Shown here in pieces: positions 35,791 through 45,373 of a stretch of 51,237 nt of DNA. A program made the position numbers and the translations under genes. The notes below the pieces were generated by a model. It saw only the letters and a list, made by a program, of their open reading frames with translations, made no database searches and was not told the origin of the DNA. Source of the DNA: Ignavibacteria bacterium (GTDB lineage Bacteria > Bacteroidota > Ignavibacteria > Tepidaquicellales > OLB5); NCBI GenBank assembly GCA_030835085.1, contig JAUQWQ010000032.1:1-51237 (forward strand), written 5' to 3'. The first letter of the stretch is position 1. Each line of letters starts with the position of its first letter.

Positions 35791-36747
35791 CTACTTAACC
35801 TGTTTCATATTCAGGATTCTTTCCTTGCCGTCAAGGAATGTTAGCCAGCCGTACTTATCATTGCCCTCTTTAACTATCTCAAAGAATGCTTCCTGCATCT
35901 GTTTGGTAACTTTGCCGGGCATTCCGTTTCCGACTATCATCTTATCAACTGAACGGATCGGTGTAATTTCAGCAGCCGTACCGCAGAAGAATACTTCATC
36001 TGCCATGTAGAGCATTTCTCTCATTAAGCTGCCTTCTTTTACTTCAAAACCCATATCCTTGGCTAAGGTCATAATCGATTTCCTTGTGATACCGCTTAGT
36101 ATTCCGTTATGAATACCGGGTGTGTAAAGAACGCCATCCTGTACAAGGAACATATTTTCGCCTGAACCTTCGCCGATATAGCCGTTAACATCAAGGGCAA
36201 TACCTTCTGAAAATCCGTTAACTATCGCTTCCATTTTAATAAGCTGGCTGTTCATGTATGCACCGCCTATTTTAGCCATCGTAGGCGTTGTATCAGGTGT
36301 GCTTCTTCTCCAGGAGGATACACACACATCTATACCGCTTTCATGAGCGCCTTGCCCTAAGTATGAGCCCCATTCATATGCTGCAATGGTAAGCTCAACC
36401 GGGTTTTTAAGGGGATTAACATTCAGGTCTTCATAACCTCTGTAGGCAATTGGCCTGATGTAACAGTTTTCAAGCTCATTAATTTTTATTGTATCTACAA
36501 TTGCTTCAAAAATGTCATCATATGAAAAGGGAATTTCAGCCCTGAACACTCTTGCAGAGTGAATAAGCCTCTTTACATGGTCACCAAGTCTGAATACAGC
36601 CGGACCCTGTTTAGTTTTGTAGCATCTTATACCTTCAAAGAACGATGAACCGTAATGTAAAACATGTGAGAGTACGTGAACCTTTGCATCATCCCAATTG
36701 ACGTGCTTGCCATTCATCCAGATTTTTTCAACTTTTTTTACCGGCAT
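35791..36747 (-). CDS. ilvE: Branched-chain amino acid aminotransferase
   Basis: A fold-type IV PLP enzyme for the last step of valine, leucine and isoleucine synthesis and the first of their breakdown. SHVLHYGSSFFEGIRCY is the N-terminal signature. The PLP lysine is K159 in TMAKIGGAYMNSQLIKMEA, the same number as in E. coli IlvE. GYIGEGSGENMFLV and FFCGTAAEITPI are the later conserved strings. Length is 318. It lies 21 bp downstream of the GNAT-like gene on the same strand, so the two probably form an operon. Confidence 0.96.
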   Translation of the reverse strand: MPVKKVEKIWMNGKHVNWDDAKVHVLSHVLHYGSSFFEGIRCYKTKQGPAVFRLGDHVKRLIHSARVFRAEIPFSYDDIFEAIVDTIKINELENCYIRPIAYRGYEDLNVNPLKNPVELTIAAYEWGSYLGQGAHESGIDVCVSSWRRSTPDTTPTMAKIGGAYMNSQLIKMEAIVNGFSEGIALDVNGYIGEGSGENMFLVQDGVLYTPGIHNGILSGITRKSIMTLAKDMGFEVKEGSLMREMLYMADEVFFCGTAAEITPIRSVDKMIVGNGMPGKVTKQMQEAFFEIVKEGNDKYGWLTFLDGKERILNMKQVK

Positions 36748-36768
36748 AACTCAAAATTTTAAAAGTTA

Positions 36769-37896
36769 TTAAATTAGATCTTTCCTGTAAATCCTGTAAG
36801 TTTTATATATATGCGCTCCTAATTTTTCGGCAGTCATTCTCATCGGCATATTATCTTCAAGAACCCAGGAAATTTCAGCACCGGTGTATCCATTCTTGTT
36901 GCCATTTTTAATGACCTCAAGGTAGAATACTGAATCGATAGCTTTTTTCTGGTATTCAGGCTTAACACCCATTATTATTACTCTAAGAAAATCAATTTTC
37001 TTCTTCTGTGTCAGTATCTTAAGGAAACCGAATGGAAGCAGTCTTCCGTTCATTTTCTTTAATACCTGGTTAAAATCCGGTAAAGCAAGTGAAAATCCTG
37101 CAGGCTTGCCTGCAACTTCAGCGAACATTACCAGGTCAGGATCAACAACCATTTTAAGCGACTCGGCCAGGTAATCAAACTCAGCTGTGGTTATCGGTAC
37201 AAATCCCCAGTTGCTTTCCCAGGCGCTGTTATATATCTCTTCAATTCTCCTCACTTCATTAGTAAGGTCCTTCATATTTACATTATGTGTCGTAATATCA
37301 GAACGCTTCTTAATGAGCTCGCTCATTCTTTCCAGCTTTGCCATCATTTTTGTATCGTTGATAACGCTGGCAGGAATGTAATAAGCATACATATCTTTAG
37401 CCTTTTCAAATCCAAAATTCTCGATCATTTTGATGTATCGTTTTGGATTGTAAGTCATTAAAAATACCGGAGATGAGTCAAATCCATCAACAAGTAAACC
37501 ACATTCATCGTTTGTAGAAGGATTTACAGGACCCAATATGCTTGTTAAGCCCTTGCTTTTAACCCATTCGCAGGCTGTATCAAAGAGCAGGTCAGATACA
37601 TCTTCGTCATCAATTGATTCGAAAAATCCGAAGAATCCTGCATTATCTTTATGAAAATCAGTGTGATTGTCATTCTTGATGGCAGCGATTCTGCCGGCTA
37701 ACTTGCCGTCTTTTTCAGCCAGGAATAGCTGTACTTCTGCATGTTTAAAGAACGGATTCTTGTTTGGGTCAAGATTTTTTCTTACATCAAATATCAAAGG
37801 GGGAACCCAGTACGGATCTCCTTTATATATCTCCCACGGAAAGCGGATGAATTCCATCCTGTCTTTTTCACTTTCAACCTTGCGTATCTTTATCAC
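36769..37896 (-). CDS. GNAT-like acetyltransferase family protein, function unknown
   Basis: A 375-residue protein of a conserved family often labelled N-acetyltransferase. The N-terminal part (FIRFPWEIYKGDPYWVPPL, then LFLAEKDGKLAGRIAAIKN) has the GNAT strand and R/GxxG-like loop. GPVNPSTNDECGLLVDGF is a family-specific string. A second GNAT-like half follows (MFAEVAGKPAGFSLALPDFN and VRIIMGV-like FLRVIIMGVKPEYQKKAIDS). This suggests a tandem GNAT fold of which one half may be inactive. Substrate is unknown. It is the first gene of a likely pair with ilvE. Confidence 0.75.
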   Translation of the reverse strand: MIKIRKVESEKDRMEFIRFPWEIYKGDPYWVPPLIFDVRKNLDPNKNPFFKHAEVQLFLAEKDGKLAGRIAAIKNDNHTDFHKDNAGFFGFFESIDDEDVSDLLFDTACEWVKSKGLTSILGPVNPSTNDECGLLVDGFDSSPVFLMTYNPKRYIKMIENFGFEKAKDMYAYYIPASVINDTKMMAKLERMSELIKKRSDITTHNVNMKDLTNEVRRIEEIYNSAWESNWGFVPITTAEFDYLAESLKMVVDPDLVMFAEVAGKPAGFSLALPDFNQVLKKMNGRLLPFGFLKILTQKKKIDFLRVIIMGVKPEYQKKAIDSVFYLEVIKNGNKNGYTGAEISWVLEDNMPMRMTAEKLGAHIYKTYRIYRKDLI

Positions 37897-38245
37897 TTTT
37901 ACAATATCCTTAACGCTGCTTCGTTCTTTTGGGAGAGATAATTTTGTCCCAAATCAAATTTCTGTGTCCCTAAATATACCTGTTTTTGTCAAAAGATACA
38001 ATCAAAAACGGGATGCTGAAGGGTTGAAACATACTGCTGGGAAATAGCATTTAATAATTATACAGGAAAATATTCTAAAAAATCTTAAGTTATAACTATC
38101 AGCAATATATAATATATACAGTAATAATTTAAAGTTATATATTAATTAGAGGCAGAAAAAATATACCGAATATTTCAGATTTTGTTTAGAATTGAACTGA
38201 AATTCATCAAAATTTTGATTAATTTACCAAAACATCAAATTTCTA
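37897..38245. other. Divergent intergenic region, no gene seen
   Basis: A 349-bp AT-rich gap between two divergent genes. The only structure seen is an imperfect inverted repeat CCTGTTTTTG/CAAAAACGGG (37979-37988 and 38003-38012) with a 14-nt loop and no T-run, in the leader side of the GNAT-like gene. Promoters for both flanks should be here but none is clear. Confidence 0.6.
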
Positions 38246-38716
38246 TTGAAAAGAATATCAATTTATTTTCTGACAGCATTATTTGTGATTATTTTTTACC
38301 ACAAAGATTCCCATTCTCAGGATTCGTGGTGGAAAGATAAAAAGTATAAGACAGAGGATAAGCAGAAGAAATTCGAAAACTGCAAACATGTGTTCTTAAG
38401 TATTGCAGATGGATTAATGTATTCAAATGTAACTTACATAAGTCCTTTCTTCCAGAACGAAATATACCTTAGTCTTCAGAACAGCGAAAAGGGGTATTAT
38501 AACCGCGAGCAATCGGGATATATAATAGAAAGTTTTATGCAAAGCTTTCCGGTTTCTTCATTTAAGTGGAAGAACTCCAGCCGCTCTGAAAGATACGCCT
38601 TTGCTTTGGGAAAATATAAGTACAAAAAGGGCGGGTTTATCAGTACTTTCACAATTTCGGTATCACTTAAGTATCTTAATGAACTGTGGCTCATTGACCA
38701 GGTAATTGTAAATTAA
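38246..38716 (+). CDS. DUF4783-like secreted protein
   Basis: A 156-residue protein with a signal peptide (MKRISIYFLTALFVIIFYHK, cleavage near HSQD). The body has the NTF2-like pattern of DUF4783 proteins of Bacteroidota: YSNVTYISPFFQNEIYLSLQ, YYNREQSGYIIESFMQSFP, then strands ending YKYKKGGFISTFTISVSLK and ELWLIDQVIVN. The function of this family is not established. The start is TTG. It lies 17 bp before the histidine kinase gene and is probably co-transcribed, which could mean a periplasmic accessory role, but this is only inference from position. Confidence 0.6.
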   Translation: MKRISIYFLTALFVIIFYHKDSHSQDSWWKDKKYKTEDKQKKFENCKHVFLSIADGLMYSNVTYISPFFQNEIYLSLQNSEKGYYNREQSGYIIESFMQSFPVSSFKWKNSSRSERYAFALGKYKYKKGGFISTFTISVSLKYLNELWLIDQVIVN

Positions 38717-38733
38717 GGCTTTCGGGCTAAAAT

Positions 38734-41700
38734 ATGTTTCAATTTGAAAATAAAGATATTTTCCGCTTCAAAGTCCTGGGGATACTTTCACTTATCCTTT
38801 TATTTGTAATTCTTTTCGTTTTCGGGGTCAGATATTATTTTTCTCAGTCAATCATTAATAATTGGGATAGTATATCAAGTGAGAAGAAAAAAGAGATTCA
38901 TGCTGACTGCCTTAATATTTTTTATAACGCACAAAACCAGGCTTCCCAATATTCATACCAGCTTTTAAAGAATAAAAGACTTATTTCTGCTGTTACTTCC
39001 CTAAATACAAGAAAAGCTTATGATGCCCTTTATGAATCTGAAAACATAGGTGATTACAATATCGAGATTTATAATTCCAGGCTGGAACTCTTCTTATATT
39101 CCGGCAGACAATGCTTTCCTGATATTATTGAGCTTAAAAAAGCACTTTCCGGGGAAAGGTATTCTATTGTTAAGGAAACAGGAATATATACCTATATAGT
39201 TATTTTTGAACCGGTAAAAAACGATAACGGATTAGTTGAGGGTGTGCTGGTAACTTCAAAAATTCTGGATGTTAATTCTGGAATGCAGTCTACACTGTTC
39301 AACAGCTCCGGGTTAAAAAAAGATATTTATGATAAGTTTCATCTGGATATTCAGCTTGAATTTAACTCCCAGGCAAATACTTCTCCCAGTCCTGATACAT
39401 CTTCCGGAAGCCTTACACTGCTGAATCTGAAAGGCATAAATGATTATAATATCGGCAAGATGTTTGTTCCTGACCTTGACCAGTCGGCTTATCTTCTTAG
39501 TGTTCTGGGCAAGTTTGATAATGTTATTGGTTTCATAGTTTTTATATTAAATATTGTTTTAATATACTGGCTTCTGCTTGCTATCCGTAAAGCAGATTCA
39601 TACTTTCTGAAAATACTGCTCTTTACCGCCGGTTTGATCCTATCAAGGTATATGTGGCTGTACATTGATTTTCCCGGTGAATTTTTCGGGTTATTCGGTT
39701 CTGATATTTTTTCTCCGATTCATTATGCCTCAGGTATTGGTTTCGGAATGGCAAAATCACTTGGTGAGTTATCTGTTACATCAATAATTTTTACTTTTAT
39801 TTCAGTATATATTTTAAGTAATATCATAAAGTTATACAAGTCTGAACAAAAACCGGTAAAATGGTTCTGGGCTTTACTGATATCTTTGTCATCTGTGATA
39901 ATTTCCGTTGTTGTTCTTAACTATTACGGTTTGATTATTCAGAGCTTAATATTTGATTCTTCGGTAAAATTCATTGATAAATCAGATCTTTTTTCTTTTA
40001 ACCAGCCGGAACTGATAGTTGTAAGCATAATTATACTTTTCCTTTCAATTTCTCTGGTGATGATAATCCTTGCAGGTGCATTGCTATCTGCAAAATTCAT
40101 TGCTCCATATACGGGGTTCAACAGGTTCCTAAGGAAAAATTCTGTTTTAATTTTCTTTGCCGTATCCCTTTGTATAAACCTGTTAATTTCATTATTTCCT
40201 GATCAGTTCCTGGATATTTCATTAAAACTGAATTTACGTCTTACAATTCTTGCCCTCGCAGCAATTTTCAGCATTTATATTCAGCGACAGCTTATTATGT
40301 CAAGGGAGTATAAGTTTATCAACATTATAAACCTATCGCTTATACTGCTTGTTTGCGCAATATTTATACCGGCTGTGCTTCTTAATAAGATCACTTCACT
40401 TGAAAACCGGTATCTTGAAAAAGCCGCAAAGGATATTTCCCAGCAATCTACTGATAAGATCGTATTTCTGATCTCGGCAACTGTTGATGATATAAGCGAT
40501 GATATTTCAATTGAAACGGATATCAAAGATAAAAACAAAGCAGGTAAACTTGCGTTTAATATCTGGTCAAGAAGCAAGTTCCTTGATGAGGACCTTAATA
40601 CTGCTGTTTTTGTTCTGGATACAGCCAAAAAATTAATAAGTGATTTCAATATTAATCCGGGTGAACTTATTTCTGATAGTGTGCTTAACTTTACATTAAA
40701 TTCAGCAAAGAAGAAAAATTCAAATCAGGATATTGCCGGAGAAAATGAAGGGGAAACAGAAGAAGAACCGGAGACGATTGATTTCAGTACAGTTATGAAC
40801 AGGATGCTTGTTGATGAAGGCGAGATAATGCAGAACCCCGAAATGAAATTCTATTCTGCCATGATCCCGCTGGAAAAATCCGATCTAAAGAACAGCCGGT
40901 TTAATAAAACAATTGGTTATGTAATTATAGCGGCAGGTTATGACGCTAAGAATTTCCTTACTCAGACTAATCTTGGAATATTCCGGAGTTTTGCCAGGGA
41001 TAATATACTGAATAAACTTACCTCAACCCCGGTAATTTCTGAATTTTCTGAATCAGAGCTGGTTGGTTCATCTAACAAAGATATTTCTAAAGCTCAGCTG
41101 AAATCTCTTGATGCTTTCCGTGAAAGCGTTAAAGATAAAGTAGATAAATCCGCTCTGAGATATGATGAATTTGAGAATGAAATATACAAATCATTTTATG
41201 TTTTAACTGAAAGTAAAAGCAGCAGTAATTTAAGCAGCCAGAAGATATATGTAGTAAGCGTTAAGGTAAATGATTTCAGCCTTAGTACATTTTTCTTTTT
41301 CAGGTACCTGCTTTTCCTTGTCTTAATTTACCTGATATTCCTTTTTGTTTATATAGTATATAAAGGCTTTTCATACCTGCTTGATACTGAATCGGTCAGA
41401 TTTATCAAATTCGGGTTCAGGGAAAAGCTTTTCGTTTCTTTTATGCTGGCTTCAGTTATACCTATTGTAATACTGGCTATTTATACAAGAGCATTTGTTA
41501 ATGATAAGAATGAGGATTTTTATAAGAACCAGCTTATCAGCGACCTTAGAATAGTTGACCAGTATGTAAGAAGCCGGACGAATTTTGATGTTACGAAAAC
41601 CGATAAAAAAATTCATGGTGAGAATATTACAGGTTTTTCAAATCTTTTCGATAAAGGGTTTTCTGAAACTGACAAGAACTTTAATTATTACATCAAAAAT

Positions 41701-42888
41701 AAGCTTGCAGCTACAACAAGCGAACAGCTTTATAAATCAGACCTGCTGGATACAAGGCTTAGCGGTAGCGCATATTACAATCTTGCCCTTCTGAAGAAGG
41801 ATTATTTTTCTGAAAATCAGCAAATTGGTGATTTTACTTTCATAGTAGGCTATAAACCTATTTATGATAATTTTAATAATCTTACAGGTATTATTTCAAC
41901 CCAAACAGTATTTAAGCAGAGCGAAATTAACCAGGAGCTAACTGAAAGCTTAGTATATATACTGGGACCTTATTTCGCCGCCGTAATACTGCTGATATTC
42001 ATTGTGAACTTCCTTTCATACAGGATCTCCAATCCTATTTTAAGGCTGCAGAAAGCCACTGAGCAGCTCTCGCAGGGCAACATTGATGTTCAGGTCAAAT
42101 CCAGCAGCAAAGATGAGATAGGGGAGCTAGTTAATTCATTTAACAGGATGATAAAGGAACTGAAACGCTCCAGGGCTGAGCTGCAAAAAGCTGAGCGCGA
42201 AGGCGCATGGCGCGATATTGCCAGGCAGGTTGCGCATGAAATTAAAAATCCTTTAACACCTATGAAACTTGCTATGCAGCATTTGTATTATGCATATACC
42301 CATGGTTCCAACGATTTTAAAACAATTATCCAGACCACAAATAAACTTATTATTGACCAGGTAGAAACTCTGAACAGGATAGCTACAGAATTTTCAAATT
42401 TTGCAAAGCTGCCAAGCCGCAATTATGAGCTGCTGAATATGAATGAGATCCTTGAAGATGTTGTAAGCCTTATGGATACAAGAGGGAAGATAACCCTTAA
42501 GCTTGATCCTGCTATTAATAAAGAGCTTGTTATGGGTGACAGGGATGAAGTTAAACGGGCACTGATAAATATCATAAAGAACTCATTGCAGGCTATTGAT
42601 GAAATTGATGATTCTTCTTTTAAAGGAAAAGTGGATGTTGAAAGTATCCGAAAGAACGGATTTTATTCGGTGAAAATTAAAGATAACGGAATTGGAATGG
42701 ATGATGATACACAGCAAAAACTTTTTGAACCGTATTTTTCAACTAAATCAAGCGGAATGGGTCTTGGATTGGTTATAACAAAAAAGATCCTGGATGACAT
42801 GAAAGCCAGGATAAAAGTCAACAGCAGCCGCTCTGCCGGAACTGTAGTGGAGATCAATTTTAAGATAACAGATAAAAATAATGCATAG
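38734..42888 (+). CDS. Very large NtrY-like membrane histidine kinase
   Basis: A 1384-residue sensor kinase. An N-terminal helix (12-36) and extracytoplasmic domain (about 37-260) lead to a block of about seven or eight helices (265-555). A second soluble region (560-850), two helices near 855-885 and 900-925, and a third extracytoplasmic domain (to 1065) follow, then a last helix. The cytoplasmic end has HAMP (from 1097, ISNPILRLQKATEQLSQGNI) and HisKA with H1168 in RQVAHEIKNPLTPMKLAM, the NtrY-type H-box. HATPase motifs are NIIKNSLQAI, DNGIGM and GMGLGL. No response regulator adjoins it. A terminator follows directly. Confidence 0.93.
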   Translation: MFQFENKDIFRFKVLGILSLILLFVILFVFGVRYYFSQSIINNWDSISSEKKKEIHADCLNIFYNAQNQASQYSYQLLKNKRLISAVTSLNTRKAYDALYESENIGDYNIEIYNSRLELFLYSGRQCFPDIIELKKALSGERYSIVKETGIYTYIVIFEPVKNDNGLVEGVLVTSKILDVNSGMQSTLFNSSGLKKDIYDKFHLDIQLEFNSQANTSPSPDTSSGSLTLLNLKGINDYNIGKMFVPDLDQSAYLLSVLGKFDNVIGFIVFILNIVLIYWLLLAIRKADSYFLKILLFTAGLILSRYMWLYIDFPGEFFGLFGSDIFSPIHYASGIGFGMAKSLGELSVTSIIFTFISVYILSNIIKLYKSEQKPVKWFWALLISLSSVIISVVVLNYYGLIIQSLIFDSSVKFIDKSDLFSFNQPELIVVSIIILFLSISLVMIILAGALLSAKFIAPYTGFNRFLRKNSVLIFFAVSLCINLLISLFPDQFLDISLKLNLRLTILALAAIFSIYIQRQLIMSREYKFINIINLSLILLVCAIFIPAVLLNKITSLENRYLEKAAKDISQQSTDKIVFLISATVDDISDDISIETDIKDKNKAGKLAFNIWSRSKFLDEDLNTAVFVLDTAKKLISDFNINPGELISDSVLNFTLNSAKKKNSNQDIAGENEGETEEEPETIDFSTVMNRMLVDEGEIMQNPEMKFYSAMIPLEKSDLKNSRFNKTIGYVIIAAGYDAKNFLTQTNLGIFRSFARDNILNKLTSTPVISEFSESELVGSSNKDISKAQLKSLDAFRESVKDKVDKSALRYDEFENEIYKSFYVLTESKSSSNLSSQKIYVVSVKVNDFSLSTFFFFRYLLFLVLIYLIFLFVYIVYKGFSYLLDTESVRFIKFGFREKLFVSFMLASVIPIVILAIYTRAFVNDKNEDFYKNQLISDLRIVDQYVRSRTNFDVTKTDKKIHGENITGFSNLFDKGFSETDKNFNYYIKNKLAATTSEQLYKSDLLDTRLSGSAYYNLALLKKDYFSENQQIGDFTFIVGYKPIYDNFNNLTGIISTQTVFKQSEINQELTESLVYILGPYFAAVILLIFIVNFLSYRISNPILRLQKATEQLSQGNIDVQVKSSSKDEIGELVNSFNRMIKELKRSRAELQKAEREGAWRDIARQVAHEIKNPLTPMKLAMQHLYYAYTHGSNDFKTIIQTTNKLIIDQVETLNRIATEFSNFAKLPSRNYELLNMNEILEDVVSLMDTRGKITLKLDPAINKELVMGDRDEVKRALINIIKNSLQAIDEIDDSSFKGKVDVESIRKNGFYSVKIKDNGIGMDDDTQQKLFEPYFSTKSSGMGLGLVITKKILDDMKARIKVNSSRSAGTVVEINFKITDKNNA

Positions 42889-42914
42889 TGTTAATCCGGG
42901 TTTGAACAAATATA

Positions 42915-42943
42915 AAAGGCGCACCGTTTTGGAGCGCCTTTAA
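42915..42943. terminator. Terminator between histidine kinase gene and the 71-residue ORF
   Basis: An 8-bp stem AAAGGCGC/GCGCCTTT with an 11-nt loop lies 26 bp after the kinase stop, between convergent genes. The A and T ends of the stem make it plausible on both strands, though the T-run is short. Confidence 0.75.
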
Positions 42944-42971
42944 TGTTTACGGCCAAAAAATTTTCAGCTAG

Positions 42972-43187
42972 TTACCTTTTAAAATACCAGTAATTTTCAT
43001 CTTCAAAGAAAAACTCCATGCCATAATGCTTCCTTATAAGAACTTTGAACACTATGAATTTACCCGGAGCTTTTGTGATCTTTGGATGCCTCCCGAAATC
43101 ACTGCATGTACTTAACTCAAACAAGGTAGTTCTTGCTATCTTGCTTGGTTTATACTCACCTACATAAATGGTCTTTCTTTCCAGCAT
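42972..43187 (-). CDS. Small protein of 71 residues, unrecognised
   Basis: The ORF starts ATG and encodes a basic, aromatic-rich soluble protein with no signal peptide or membrane helix (IYVGEYKPSKIARTTLFELS near the start, FFFEDENYWYFKR at the end). No family is recognised. Its case rests on its position: it sits between a terminator and a 235-bp divergent promoter region, and no other frame there is open. It ends about 30 bp from the terminator. Confidence 0.55.
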   Translation of the reverse strand: MLERKTIYVGEYKPSKIARTTLFELSTCSDFGRHPKITKAPGKFIVFKVLIRKHYGMEFFFEDENYWYFKR

Positions 43188-43422
43188 TGATTCAATTTTA
43201 ATTATTTAAATATATATATACTAATATATAATGACAAGGAAAAATTGCGTAATATAACGTGTGTACGTGATATCAACTTGATTTAAAAGTTATTTCAGTT
43301 TTAACTTATTTATAATATACACTTCATACGTTAATATGGTATTTTAACCTGAATAAATTTTAAGTTCTATCATGTATTCTTAAATTGAAATTACCATAAT
43401 AAATGCGTATTTTTAATGAATT

Positions 43423-44331
43423 ATGCAAAAATTATCCGGATTTGTACCGATAATCGGTGCGCCAAATGCAGGCAAATCAACTTTGCTGAACGCAATTTTA
43501 GGGCAGAACATTTCTATTGTTACTGCAAAGCCGCAAACAACACGAAACAGGATAACCGGCATATATACAAAAGATAATATTCAGATAGTTTTTGTGGATA
43601 CTCCGGGAATTCTTGACCCCAAGTACAAACTGCAGCAGTTTATGAGCAGGGAAATTGATTCAAGTGTTAATGAATCTGATGTAATTGTGCTTGTTATAGA
43701 TATCAAAAAGTATGAGAGAGATTCATTTGCGAAGCTTTACGATAAATACAGCAATGAATACAAAGATCATAAATTATTCTGTGTACTTAATAAAATAGAC
43801 CTTATAAGAAAAGAAGATATACTTTCTGTAATAAAGGATATTGCGGATAATTTTAAAGTTGACGAGATCATCCCGGTTTCAGCAGTAAAAGGATTTAATG
43901 TTGATGAACTGATTAAAACGATAATTAAATACCTGCCTGAAAATGAATTCTATTTTGAAAGTGACGTGCTTACTTCGCAGCCGGAAAAATTCTTTGTTTC
44001 TGAAATAATCAGACAAAATGTTTTAAGGCAGTATAAAGATGAGATACCTTTTTCCGTTTATATTGATATTGAGGAATTTAAAGAACGCGAAAGCGGAAAG
44101 GATTTTATCAGGGCATCTGTCATTGTTGAAAGAGATACACAAAAGGCTATAATTATCGGGGAAGGCGGTTTGAAGATCAAAAAACTCGGTGAATATTCAC
44201 GCAAGTCTGTTGAGGAGTTTCTCGGGAGACCAGTTTATCTTGAGCTGTTTGTAAAAGTGCGCAAAGACTGGAAAAATGATGATGAATTTTTGAAAAAGAA
44301 TTTTAATAAATTCGGGACATCAGTAACATAA
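43423..44331 (+). CDS. era: GTPase Era
   Basis: Era binds the 3' end of 16S rRNA and assists 30S subunit assembly. G1 is GAPNAGKST (12-20), the switch region is KPQTTRNRITGIY, G3 is DTPG, and G4 is NKID. The C-terminal KH domain contains AIIIGEGGLKIKKLGEYSRK and ends VKVRKDWKNDDEFL. Length (302) equals that of E. coli Era. It begins a plus-strand run of housekeeping genes; the next gene starts 34 bp on. Confidence 0.98.
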   Translation: MQKLSGFVPIIGAPNAGKSTLLNAILGQNISIVTAKPQTTRNRITGIYTKDNIQIVFVDTPGILDPKYKLQQFMSREIDSSVNESDVIVLVIDIKKYERDSFAKLYDKYSNEYKDHKLFCVLNKIDLIRKEDILSVIKDIADNFKVDEIIPVSAVKGFNVDELIKTIIKYLPENEFYFESDVLTSQPEKFFVSEIIRQNVLRQYKDEIPFSVYIDIEEFKERESGKDFIRASVIVERDTQKAIIIGEGGLKIKKLGEYSRKSVEEFLGRPVYLELFVKVRKDWKNDDEFLKKNFNKFGTSVT

Positions 44332-44365
44332 ATGATCATCAGTTACTTAAATAATATAAATCTAT

Positions 44366-45373
44366 TTGGATACAGCATTTAATAACTACCGCGGACTGAT
44401 AGAGAAAAGACTTTTCGGTTTTCTGGAAGCTGAAACTGAACGCTCTAAATACTGCAAGGATAACCAGAAGTATCCTTATACGCTTTTTGATCCTCTGAAT
44501 TACATAATGTCAGGTGGCGGAAAAAGGGTCAGGCCAATTCTGGTTCTTCTTTCATGCGAAGCATTTGGGGGTGATATAAATAATGCGCTTGATGCTGCCA
44601 TTGCCGTTGAAATACTGCATAATTTCACCCTTGTTCATGATGATATTATGGATAATGCCGGCACCCGAAGGGGTAAACAGACTATTCATAAGAAATGGGA
44701 TGTTAATTCAGCTATATTGGTAGGGGATGAGCTCATTGGACTTTCATACCGCTCATTATTACGCTCAAAAACAGATAACATTACCGGGGTTTTGCAGGCA
44801 TTTACAGATGGTGTAATTGAAGTATGCGAAGGACAGGCGCTTGATAAAGAGTTTGAAATCAGCGCAGATGTATCCATTGATGATTATAAAATAATGATCC
44901 GCAAAAAGACCGCTGAACTGCTCAGGACCTCTTCTGTTATGGGAGCAATTATTGGTAATGCCGATAAAACGGGTATTGATGCCATAAGCAATTATTCCGA
45001 AAACATCGGTCTTGCATTCCAGATACAGGATGACCTGCTGGATGTGATTGCTGATGAAGGTGAGTTCGGCAAGAAAATTGGCGGTGATATACTGGAAAGA
45101 AAAAAAACATTCCTGTATTTAAAAGCGCTTGAACTTCTTGAAGGCAAAAAGCGCGATGATTTTATGTACCTGTACAACTCAAACGGAGCCACTGAAACTA
45201 AGATTAAAGAAATTGTGGAAATGTATAATGATATTTGTGTGATAGGTTCTGCTAAAGATGAAATTGCATTATATACAGAAAAAGCCAATAAAAGTCTTGA
45301 TTGCATTCAAAGCAGCAATGCAAGGAATCTGCTTGAAAGGTTTTCGGGGATGCTGCTGAACCGGAGTTATTGA
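44366..45373 (+). CDS. Polyprenyl (trans-isoprenyl) diphosphate synthase
   Basis: This makes long-chain polyprenyl diphosphate for quinones from IPP and allylic primers. The first Asp-rich motif is LVHDDIMDNAGTRRG with DDxxD, and the second is QIQDDLLDVIAD. GGGKRVRPILVLL and GKKIGGDILERKKTFLYLKA are typical. Chain length cannot be told safely; residues before the first DDxxD are LHNFTLVHDD, without bulky pairs of the farnesyl type. The start is TTG, with MDTAFNN. The stop shares its last base with the next gene's ATG. Confidence 0.93.
   Translation: MDTAFNNYRGLIEKRLFGFLEAETERSKYCKDNQKYPYTLFDPLNYIMSGGGKRVRPILVLLSCEAFGGDINNALDAAIAVEILHNFTLVHDDIMDNAGTRRGKQTIHKKWDVNSAILVGDELIGLSYRSLLRSKTDNITGVLQAFTDGVIEVCEGQALDKEFEISADVSIDDYKIMIRKKTAELLRTSSVMGAIIGNADKTGIDAISNYSENIGLAFQIQDDLLDVIADEGEFGKKIGGDILERKKTFLYLKALELLEGKKRDDFMYLYNSNGATETKIKEIVEMYNDICVIGSAKDEIALYTEKANKSLDCIQSSNARNLLERFSGMLLNRSY

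Noticed and set aside
35717-36010. 97-residue plus-strand ORF at the ilvE end
   Set aside because: Most of it is antisense to ilvE and it has no recognisable features.
37667-38047. 126-residue plus-strand ORF opposite the GNAT-like gene start
   Set aside because: It is largely antisense to a gene with conserved motifs, and its tail lies in low-complexity intergenic DNA.
41585-41794. 69-residue ORF inside the histidine kinase gene
   Set aside because: It lies in another frame within a continuous, motif-supported coding region.
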